Assembly: GCA_943326315.2 (NCBI GenBank)
Contig: CALPSU020000125.1
Span: forward strand, 1-7,178
Direction: 5' to 3'
Source of the DNA: Chryseobacterium gleum
GTDB taxonomy: Bacteria > Bacteroidota > Bacteroidia > Flavobacteriales_D > Crocinitomicaceae
DNA length: 7,178 bases
Part shown: positions 1 to 4,997 of the stretch, one piece after another
Layout: each line of letters opens with the position of its first letter
Position numbering within the stretch: the stretch's first letter is position 1
Made by a program: the position numbers and the translations under genes
The notes under the pieces: model-generated
Seen by the model: only the letters and a program-made list of their open reading frames with translations
The model's database searches: none
What the model was told of the DNA's origin: nothing

Positions 1-461
1 CTGAAACTCAAGAAATAACTGACTTTTTACGTCAAACTATGATTTCAAAATTTGGATTAGAATCTCTTTCAGAACATATTGCCGATACAAGAGACACTTT
101 ATGCTATGCAACAAATGATAATCAATCGTCAACTTTGGGACTATTAAATGAAGATGCTGATTTTGCATTAGTAATTGGTGGCTATAACAGTTCAAACACG
201 ACACATTTGGTTGAGCTTTTGGAACAAAAATTTACTACCTATTTTATACAATCTGAAGGAAACATCCTTTCAAAAGATACCATTTCTTCGTATGATATTT
301 ATGAAAAAAAAATAGTTGATTTTGACACCTTTATATTAGAGTCCGAAAAACCAAAAACAATTATTATTACTTCTGGAGCTTCATGTCCAGATGCAATTGT
401 GGAAGGTGTTATTCGAAAAGTCTTAGATTTAGAAGGTATTGACGTTTCAGAAACTATGTAA
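1..461 (+). CDS. ispH: 4-hydroxy-3-methylbut-2-enyl diphosphate reductase (IspH), C-terminal half, 5' end outside window
   Basis: IspH is the last enzyme of the MEP isoprenoid pathway. It is an [4Fe-4S] enzyme that reduces HMBPP to IPP and DMAPP in the cytoplasm. The reading frame is open from base 3, so the first in-frame ATG (39) is internal and the true start lies upstream of the window. About 152 residues are visible. Seen: DTLCYATNDNQ, where the Cys codon at 102-104 matches the third cluster-ligating cysteine (C197 in E. coli); GGYNSSNTTHL, matching the substrate-binding Ser-Ser-Asn segment; and TSGASCPD near the end, matching the conserved Ser region (S269 in E. coli). These motifs occur in the order known for the family. 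The gene ends with TAA at 459-461 and is followed by a repeat-rich gap, so it is probably not co-transcribed with pyrR. Family assignment is firm; only completeness cannot be judged. Confidence 0.93.
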   Translation, partial: ETQEITDFLRQTMISKFGLESLSEHIADTRDTLCYATNDNQSSTLGLLNEDADFALVIGGYNSSNTTHLVELLEQKFTTYFIQSEGNILSKDTISSYDIYEKKIVDFDTFILESEKPKTIIITSGASCPDAIVEGVIRKVLDLEGIDVSETM

Positions 462-475
462 AATGCTTTTTTTGC

Positions 476-704
476 TTAACCACAGAGTTAAAGCAGTTTT
501 GCACAGGGTTACACAAAGTTTTTTTTTAATTTAAAACTCTAAGTTACTAAGTGAAATACTCTTTTTAAACTCCGTGTTAAAAATAGCTCATTGTAAATTT
601 AAACACAGAGTATTTTTAGGAGCTAAGCACAGAGTCGCACCAAGTTTTTTTCACAAAGTATTCTGTGTGACTCAGTGAATTAACTCTGTGTCCACTGAGG
701 TTAA
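476..704. repeat. CACAGAG-type intergenic inverted-repeat element
   Basis: This element fills most of the 286-base gap between ispH and pyrR. Its ends are inverted: TTAACC (476-481) against GGTTAA (699-704), and CACAGAGTTAA (481-491) against TTAACTCTGTG (680-690), which is a perfect 11-bp match. Further CACAGAG copies lie at 604-610 and 628-634, with degenerate forms such as CACAGGGTTACACAAAG (502-518). An inner hairpin can form between 628-640 and 665-677: 13 positions with one A-A mismatch and one G-T wobble. Runs of T follow several copies. I recall similar CACAGAG/CTCTGTG repeats as common dispersed intergenic elements in Flavobacteria, but no name or mobility mechanism can be given from this sequence. 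It has no coding capacity. The rest of the gap (462-475 and 705-747) holds only AT-rich sequence and the putative pyrR promoter element. Confidence 0.7.
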
Positions 705-734
705 AAAAAACTATTATTACTTTAAAATTTTATT

Positions 735-742
735 TATATTTG
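735..742 (+). promoter_or_regulatory. Putative -7 promoter element for pyrR
   Basis: TATATTTG matches the Bacteroidota -7 consensus TAnnTTTG at every fixed position. It ends 5 bases before the pyrR ATG at 748, so transcription from it would start at or next to the start codon, giving a leaderless or nearly leaderless mRNA. No TTG or TTTG is visible at the expected -33 distance (about 710-718), which weakens the call. In such AT-rich DNA a chance match is possible. Confidence 0.35.
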
Positions 743-747
743 TCTCG

Positions 748-1296
748 ATGGAAAAGCAAATCATTCTTAATACAAGACATTTTGAACTGACCCTAAATCG
801 TCTTTGCTATGAACTCATCGAATCTCACAATGATTTTTCTAATACTGTATTAATTGGTTTACAACCTCGTGGAATTAATGTTGTTGCTAGATTGAAAAAA
901 CAATTAGAAACAATTCTTCAGAAAGAAATCGTTTGTGGAAATTTAGATATCACTTTTTATAGAGATGATTTTAGAAGAAGGGAAAAACCAATTATTCCTA
1001 GTACTACAAATATTGATTTTGTAATTGAAAATAAAAAAGTGGTATTAGTGGATGATGTTTTATATACAGGACGTACAATTCGTTCTGGATTAGATGCCCT
1101 TTTGGCTTATGGTAGACCTCAAAAAGTTGAACTTCTAACATTAATTGATAGAAGATTTAGAAGAGATTTACCTATTCAAGCAGATTATATTGGAACAGCT
1201 GTAGACACACTTATTTCTGAGCGAGTTTCTGTTGAATGGAAAGAAATTGAAGGAGAAGATAAAATAGTATTGTACACACCGGAAAACAATGGATAA
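748..1296 (+). CDS. pyrR: PyrR bifunctional pyrimidine regulator / uracil phosphoribosyltransferase
   Basis: PyrR-family proteins of the type I phosphoribosyltransferase fold convert uracil plus PRPP to UMP. In Firmicutes they also bind pyr mRNA leaders to cause attenuation. The start is ATG 748, giving 182 residues, close to the usual ~180. An in-frame GTG at 688 would add 20 residues encoded by the repeat element and an AT-rich stretch, so it was rejected. Seen: VLIGLQPRG (34-42), the DITFYRDDF segment (67-75) typical of PyrR, the PRPP-binding loop VVLVDDVLYTGRT (98-110), and LPIQADYIG (141-149). These align in order along the whole length with B. subtilis PyrR as I remember it. The stop codon lies inside pyrB (8-base overlap), so the two are coupled. 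No clear PyrR-binding RNA leader or terminator/antiterminator pair is seen upstream, so whether it regulates by attenuation here is open. Confidence 0.92.
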   Translation: MEKQIILNTRHFELTLNRLCYELIESHNDFSNTVLIGLQPRGINVVARLKKQLETILQKEIVCGNLDITFYRDDFRRREKPIIPSTTNIDFVIENKKVVLVDDVLYTGRTIRSGLDALLAYGRPQKVELLTLIDRRFRRDLPIQADYIGTAVDTLISERVSVEWKEIEGEDKIVLYTPENNG

Positions 1297-2221
1297 TTTA
1301 AGCGTAGAACATCTTACCGGAATTAAAGACCTAACACGTCATGATATTGAATTAATTTTCAAAACTGCTGATAGCTTTAAAGAAGTTATAAATAGACCAA
1401 TCAAAAAAGTTCCTTCATTACGAGATATTACTATTGCTAATTTGTTTTTTGAAAACTCTACTAGAACTAGATTATCTTTTGAATTAGCTGAAAAAAGACT
1501 TTCGGCAGATGTCCTTAATTTTAGCGCAGCGAGTAGTTCTGTAAAAAAAGGAGAAACATTAATAGATACCGTAAATAATATTCTTGCAATGAAAGTGGAT
1601 ATGGTTGTTATGAGACACCCAAATCCTGGAGCTGCAAAATTCTTGTCTGAACGTATTAATGCAAAAGTTGTAAATGCAGGAGACGGGACACATGAACATC
1701 CTACTCAAGCACTTTTAGATGCTTATTCTATTCGTGAGAGACTTCGTTCTGTTGAAGGAAAAAAAGTAGTAATTGTAGGAGATATTTTACATTCACGAGT
1801 TGCGCTTTCCAACATTTACTGTCTACAAAAATTAGGTGCTGAAGTTATGGTTTGTGGACCAACTACTTTGATACCTAAATACATTCATGAATTAGGTGTG
1901 AAAGTTGAACATAATTTAATTGCTGCTCTTGAATGGTGTGATGTCGCTAACATGCTTCGAATTCAATTGGAACGTCAAGAGATCAAGTACTTCCCTTCGC
2001 TACGTGAATATTCCATGCAATTTGGTTTGACGAAAGAAATTTTAGATTCTCTTGATAAAGAAATCATTGTTATGCATCCTGGACCGATCAACAGAGGAGT
2101 TGAAATAACTAGTGATGTAGCGGATTCTAAACAATCTGTGATACTTCAACAAGTTGAAAATGGGGTAGCTATTCGAATGGCTGTAATATATTTATTAGCT
2201 TCTAAAATCGAACGTCATTAA
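1289..2221 (+). CDS. pyrB: Aspartate carbamoyltransferase catalytic subunit
   Basis: PyrB joins carbamoyl phosphate and L-aspartate to N-carbamoyl-L-aspartate, the committed step of de novo pyrimidine synthesis; catalytic chains work as trimers. At 310 residues it has the normal length. Seen: the carbamoyl-phosphate loop FFENSTRTR (53-61), the SSVKKGE loop with the conserved Lys (residues 83-89), MRHPNPGAA (108-116), HPTQALLDAY (137-146), the domain-linker GDILHSRVA (164-172), and HPGPINRGVEI (263-273) near the aspartate-binding part. All expected substrate-binding motifs are present, so the enzyme should be active. It starts at ATG 1289 within the end of pyrR, implying translational coupling. 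No regulatory subunit gene (pyrI) follows within the window; the next gene is a STAS protein 31 bases downstream. Other carbamoyltransferases (ArgF/OTC) are less likely given the pyrR neighbour and the motif forms. Confidence 0.96.
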   Translation: MDNLSVEHLTGIKDLTRHDIELIFKTADSFKEVINRPIKKVPSLRDITIANLFFENSTRTRLSFELAEKRLSADVLNFSAASSSVKKGETLIDTVNNILAMKVDMVVMRHPNPGAAKFLSERINAKVVNAGDGTHEHPTQALLDAYSIRERLRSVEGKKVVIVGDILHSRVALSNIYCLQKLGAEVMVCGPTTLIPKYIHELGVKVEHNLIAALEWCDVANMLRIQLERQEIKYFPSLREYSMQFGLTKEILDSLDKEIIVMHPGPINRGVEITSDVADSKQSVILQQVENGVAIRMAVIYLLASKIERH

Positions 2222-2228
2222 TTTTAAT

Positions 2229-2236
2229 TATATTTG
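2229..2236 (+). promoter_or_regulatory. Putative -7 promoter element between pyrB and the STAS gene
   Basis: TATATTTG, identical to the element upstream of pyrR, fits TAnnTTTG and lies 16 bases before the ATG at 2253. That would give a leader of about 12 bases. It could allow the STAS/rnz pair to be transcribed separately from pyrRB. No -33 TTG is seen at a suitable distance, so this is a weak call based on one matching box. Confidence 0.3.
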
Positions 2237-2252
2237 CTGTAAAGACACAAAG

Positions 2253-2594
2253 ATGGATTTTCAAACAATACAAAACAAACTTAGTGCTATTGTCGCTTTT
2301 AAAGCTGAAAAATTGACAGCTGTGAATGCAACAGAATTGAAAACTGAATTGTTAGCATTGAACAAAAATGGTATAAATAATATCGTTTTGGACCTATCCT
2401 TTACAAAGTATTGTGATTCTTCTGGATTAAGTTCGATTTTAACAGGCAATAGAATTTGTAAAGATACAAATGGTAAATTTATTCTTTGTGGACTTCAACC
2501 AGCTGTTTTAAAAGTAATTCAAATTGCTCAATTGGATAAAGTGTTAATCTTAGTAAGTAACCAAGAAGAAGCTGCAAAAGTATTCGAAAATTGA
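2253..2594 (+). CDS. Small STAS-domain protein, anti-sigma factor antagonist-like
   Basis: A single-domain protein of 113 residues, the usual size for stand-alone STAS proteins of the SpoIIAA/RsbV type. Those proteins bind an anti-sigma kinase when unphosphorylated and lose binding after serine phosphorylation. Seen: an N-terminal strand region (SAIVAFKAEKLTAVNA, about 11-26), the central strand NIVLDLSFTKYCDSSGLSSIL (43-63) with the DSSG motif at 55-58, and a later strand KFILCGLQPAVLKVIQIAQLD (75-95) typical of the fold. Ser57 corresponds to the phosphorylated serine of SpoIIAA, so switch-type regulation is possible. No kinase or sigma factor gene is in the window, so the partner is unknown. 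Its TGA stop overlaps the TTG start of rnz by 4 bases, so the two are translationally coupled. The STAS fold is well supported; the physiological role is inference. Confidence 0.87.
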   Translation: MDFQTIQNKLSAIVAFKAEKLTAVNATELKTELLALNKNGINNIVLDLSFTKYCDSSGLSSILTGNRICKDTNGKFILCGLQPAVLKVIQIAQLDKVLILVSNQEEAAKVFEN

Positions 2595-3502
2595 ATTTCA
2601 CTATCACCATTTTAGGCTCTGGAGCCGCATTACCTACCTTTTCTCGCAATCCAACTTCTCAATATATCGAATGTAATAATCGCCACATTTTAATAGATTG
2701 TGGTGAAGGAACCCAAATGCAAATGCGGAAATTCGGGGTTAAATTTCAGCGTATTACACACATTTTGATTTCACATCTTCATGGAGATCACTTTTTCGGT
2801 TTGGTTGGTTTATTAAGTACTATGCACCTACTTGGAAGAGATCAAGGCATTACGATATACGGACCAATTGGATTAGAAGAAATAATTCGAAGTCAACTTG
2901 AAATAGGAGGTTCAAAATTAGAATTTGGTTTAACTTTCGTTCCATTGGATGGTAAAACTCCAAGTTTATTATTTGAAGATAAATTGATTGAAATTCATAC
3001 TTTTCCTTTGAAACATAGAATTCCTACAAATGGTTTCTTAATCAAAGAAAAAAGAAAAGAATATACATTATTAGGTGAGATTTTCAAAGCGGATGGTTTG
3101 TCCTTAACTTTTATTCCGAAATTTAAAAATGGTGAAGATGTTATCGATGAAAATGGTGAAACTCATTATTATGAAGAATATACTTCACCCCCGCCTCCTA
3201 CTCGCTCGTATGCATTTTGTTCAGACACCATTTATTCTGAAAAAATAATTCCATATATTGATAATGTAGACTTATTATATCACGAAGCTACATTTACAGA
3301 AGAATTTCGTTCTAGAGCAAAAGCAACGTTTCATTCTACCGCAATTGACGCGGCAAATATTGCACTAAAATCAAGTGCTAAAAAATTAATTTTGGGTCAT
3401 TTAAGTGCTCGTTTTGAAAATGGAATCGAACATACAGAGGAAGCTAAAACTATTTTTGAGAATGTTGAAGTGGTTGAGGATGGTAATGTTTATATCTTGT
3501 AG
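2591..3502 (+). CDS. rnz: Ribonuclease Z (tRNA 3'-endonuclease, metallo-beta-lactamase fold)
   Basis: RNase Z removes the 3' trailer from tRNA precursors using two zinc ions. The protein has 303 residues, normal for the short bacterial form. Seen: ILGSGAALPT at the N-terminus (7-16), DCGEGTQMQM (36-45), the zinc motif SHLHGDHFFGL (61-71, with H62, H64, D66, H67), KHRIPTNGF (141-149), a further metal Asp in FCSDT (D212), HEATF (231-235), and GHLSAR (269-274) with the last metal His. The start is TTG 2591: the frame has a stop at 2558-2560 and no ATG or GTG between it and the conserved N-terminal strand, so TTG is the only normal start available. It overlaps the STAS stop as TTGA, which points to translational re-initiation. 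The TAG stop (3500-3502) lies within the left arm of a palindrome shared with the convergent ATPase gene. Confidence 0.96.
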   Translation: MNFTITILGSGAALPTFSRNPTSQYIECNNRHILIDCGEGTQMQMRKFGVKFQRITHILISHLHGDHFFGLVGLLSTMHLLGRDQGITIYGPIGLEEIIRSQLEIGGSKLEFGLTFVPLDGKTPSLLFEDKLIEIHTFPLKHRIPTNGFLIKEKRKEYTLLGEIFKADGLSLTFIPKFKNGEDVIDENGETHYYEEYTSPPPPTRSYAFCSDTIYSEKIIPYIDNVDLLYHEATFTEEFRSRAKATFHSTAIDAANIALKSSAKKLILGHLSARFENGIEHTEEAKTIFENVEVVEDGNVYIL

Positions 3503-3540
3503 GGATAGAGCATGTTCTATCCCTACAGGTCATAAACATT
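3485..3540. repeat. Palindrome 1: REP-like inverted repeat at the convergent gene ends
   Basis: The core at 3498-3527 reads TGTAGGGATAGA, then gCATGt, then TCTATCCCTACA. The arms are fully complementary except for one G-T pair next to the centre. After 5 loosely matched bases the symmetry resumes: AATGTTTA (3485-3492) against TAAACATT (3533-3540), around exactly the same centre (3512.5). The stop codons of both convergent genes are the TAG in TGTAG of each arm (3500-3502 on +, 3525-3523 on -). There is no T-run after the stem on either strand, so it is not a textbook intrinsic terminator, although it may still stop or stabilise both mRNAs. A related palindrome lies at 4945-4990. Confidence 0.85.
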
Positions 3541-4839
3541 CCGAACCGCATACAATGGATAAATTTTCACCTTATCCATTTCTGAAAAATTTTCCATTGA
3601 TAAACGAATACCAAATTCTCCTTTCTTTTCATTTAAAAACAAAAACATACTTTGCATAGAACCTTTCGTTCCTGCTTTTACCTCTAATGGTATTATTTTT
3701 TCTTGCATTTGAATTACATAATCAACTTCCGCCTGACTACTTTTAGCTTCTCTTTGCCAATAATACAAATCATTTTTCTCATAACAAGAAGTGTTTTTCA
3801 ATAATTCTAACCCCACAAATAATTCTGCAATATTTCCTCTGTTCACAATATTCACGTCATCCTCTAAAAGCAGTATACCTATATCTAACCCTAATATTCG
3901 TTGATATATACCCGTATCAAAAAGAAGCATTTTTCTTTTTTTAGTGTTGATTTCAGCACCTAAAGGAATTCCATTACTTGCCGAATGCGTAACACTATAA
4001 AGTAATCCTGCCATTTCTAACAATAACAAAGCTTCTTTAATTTGAACATTTGTTAAAGTAGCATTCGGATATGAATAGCTAAACTTACAACCTATTTGCT
4101 GCACAACAGCATCGAAAACTTCTTTTATTCTTAATGCTGGAACTCGGTTTTTATATTTTGAGAAATCAGCTTGTATAGATAAAATTAAATCATCTAAAAC
4201 CCTTTGAACTTCTAATAAATCACCTTTAGAAACATACGTTTTAACAGCTTCTGGCATTCCTCCAATTATCAAAAACTTTTTTAAATATTTTTTCATTTTT
4301 TGGTGAAAAATATCCGCTAAAGGTTTTTCGGGGGTAGCTTTATTTAAAACATTTAATAAAGCATTTTCCTTATTTGCTAATAGAAATTCTTCAAAAGAAA
4401 ATGGATACATAAATACATAACGGATTCTTCCTACACCAAAAGACGGAATTTCAGACAATGCAAATTCCAACAATGAACCCGCAGCAATAACATGAAGATC
4501 AGGAAGTTTCTCATAAAAATAGCGTAAAGTTGAAATAGCAGGTATACTTGCTTGAATTTCATCAATAAACAAAAGAGTTTCTCCTGAAATGATCGGAGTA
4601 TTAGTGATGACTGCTAATTGTTCAACAATTTCTAAAACAGTTAGTTCATTTTCAAACAGAGTTCGTAACTGCGTATTTTCATCTAAATTTATTTCTAAAA
4701 AGTACTTGAATTTCTTTCCTATATTCCTAACAGCAGAAGACTTTCCGACTTGTCGAGCTCCCCTTAAAATCAATGGTTTTCTACTCTTCGACTTTCTCCA
4801 AGAAACAAGTTCAAGATCTATTTTCCTTTCTAAATACAT
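3523..4839 (-). CDS. AAA_14/DUF4143-type ATPase
   Basis: A 438-residue ATPase of the family found in many copies in Bacteroidota and archaea, function not established. Seen: an N-terminal AAA_14 domain (about 18-150) with P-loop LRGARQVGKSS (25-35, K33), Walker B LLFIDEIQA (89-97, D93/E94) and the following AAGSLLEF (119-126). The middle contains GGMPEAV (193-199). The C-terminal DUF4143 region (about 200-400) ends in EVDYVI...IPLEVKAG, giving D373...E386-V-K388, a PD-(D/E)xK nuclease-like pattern. There is no signal peptide or membrane segment. The start ATG (4839) sits 3 bases after the first of three tandem repeats that carry the likely promoter, suggesting its own regulation. It stands alone, convergent with rnz and read in the same direction as the ABC-F gene, but separated from it by a palindrome. 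All ATPase motifs are intact, so it is not a decayed gene. Whether the ExK site cleaves nucleic acid is unknown. Confidence 0.9.
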   Translation of the reverse strand: MYLERKIDLELVSWRKSKSRKPLILRGARQVGKSSAVRNIGKKFKYFLEINLDENTQLRTLFENELTVLEIVEQLAVITNTPIISGETLLFIDEIQASIPAISTLRYFYEKLPDLHVIAAGSLLEFALSEIPSFGVGRIRYVFMYPFSFEEFLLANKENALLNVLNKATPEKPLADIFHQKMKKYLKKFLIIGGMPEAVKTYVSKGDLLEVQRVLDDLILSIQADFSKYKNRVPALRIKEVFDAVVQQIGCKFSYSYPNATLTNVQIKEALLLLEMAGLLYSVTHSASNGIPLGAEINTKKRKMLLFDTGIYQRILGLDIGILLLEDDVNIVNRGNIAELFVGLELLKNTSCYEKNDLYYWQREAKSSQAEVDYVIQMQEKIIPLEVKAGTKGSMQSMFLFLNEKKGEFGIRLSMENFSEMDKVKIYPLYAVRNVYDL

Positions 4840-4842
4840 AGC

Positions 4843-4924
4843 AAATGATAAAAATACAGACCAAAAATACGCATTAAATGATAAAAATACAAACCAATAA
4901 CCATCTTAAAATGATAAAAATACA
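4843..4924. repeat. Three tandem 33-bp units upstream of the ATPase gene
   Basis: The 16-base sequence AAATGATAAAAATACA occurs without a mismatch at 4843-4858, 4876-4891 and 4909-4924, spaced exactly 33 bases. Each copy is followed by a semi-conserved RAYCAA (GACCAA, AACCAA, AATCAA), so 22 bases of every unit are near-identical and the remaining 11 are variable. The 33-base period puts the copies about three helical turns apart, on roughly the same face of the DNA. This fits an array of binding sites for one protein. The first copy ends 3 bases before the ATPase start codon and would form almost the whole mRNA leader. Confidence 0.9.
4862..4893 (-). promoter_or_regulatory. Putative Bacteroidota-type promoter for the ATPase gene
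   Basis: Read on the - strand, TTTG (4893-4890) is followed after 20 bases by TATTTTTG (4869-4862). This matches the Bacteroidota consensus of a -33 TTTG and a -7 TAnnTTTG with normal spacing. The start of transcription would fall near 4857, leaving a leader of about 18 bases before the ATG. The -33 box belongs to repeat unit 2 and the start site to repeat unit 1, so anything binding the repeats would touch the promoter. This is the best-matching promoter in the window. Confidence 0.6.
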
Positions 4925-4944
4925 AATCAATGAATGAAATTTTT

Positions 4945-4990
4945 TATTTTTTTGTAGGGACAAGGCATGCCTTGTCCCTACAAAAAAATA
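4945..4990. repeat. Palindrome 2: 46-bp perfect inverted repeat
   Basis: A perfect palindrome of 46 bases: TATTTTTTTG, then TAGGGACAAG, the centre GCATGC, and the exact complement of the first part. Its inner 30 bases (4953-4982) share TGTAGGGA, the GCATG centre and TCCCTACA with the palindrome at 3498-3527. It begins 8 bases after the stop of the ABC-F gene and 20 bases beyond the repeat array of the ATPase gene. Because the T-run precedes and the A-run follows the stem on both strands, it is the reverse of a standard terminator layout. Transcription stop or RNA protection for the ABC-F gene is possible but not shown. Confidence 0.88.
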
Positions 4991-4997
4991 TCAATCA

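Noticed and set aside
689..702. TGTCCACTGAGGTT resembles the PyrR RNA-binding loop consensus ARUCCNGNGAGGYU, 46 bases upstream of pyrR.
   Set aside because: It differs at two fixed positions including the G of the CNGNGA hexaloop, the short stem would rest on wobble pairs, and it forms the end of the CACAGAG repeat element. It also lies upstream of the only promoter-like box, so it may not be in the transcript.
688..747. GTG at 688 as a longer start for pyrR, adding 20 residues.
   Set aside because: The extension is encoded by the repeat terminus and AT-rich DNA, is unlike PyrR N-termini, and ATG 748 gives the normal family length.
2261..2449. Small - strand open frame within the STAS gene.
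   Set aside because: Fully antisense to a well-supported gene, with no domain or start signal.
3498..3527. Palindrome 1 as a classical rho-independent terminator.
   Set aside because: The stem overlaps both stop codons and no T-run follows on either strand, so it is listed as a REP-like repeat with possible but unproven effect on transcript ends.
3405..3659. Open frame on the + strand across the end of rnz and the ATPase 3' end.
   Set aside because: Out of frame with rnz and antisense to the ATPase gene, running through the palindrome; no sign of independent coding.
4589..4900. Open frame on the + strand ending in repeated NDKNT(D/N)Q residues.
   Set aside because: It is antisense to the ATPase gene; the repeated residues come from the 33-bp DNA repeats, whose period is a multiple of three. 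No promoter or family match is seen.
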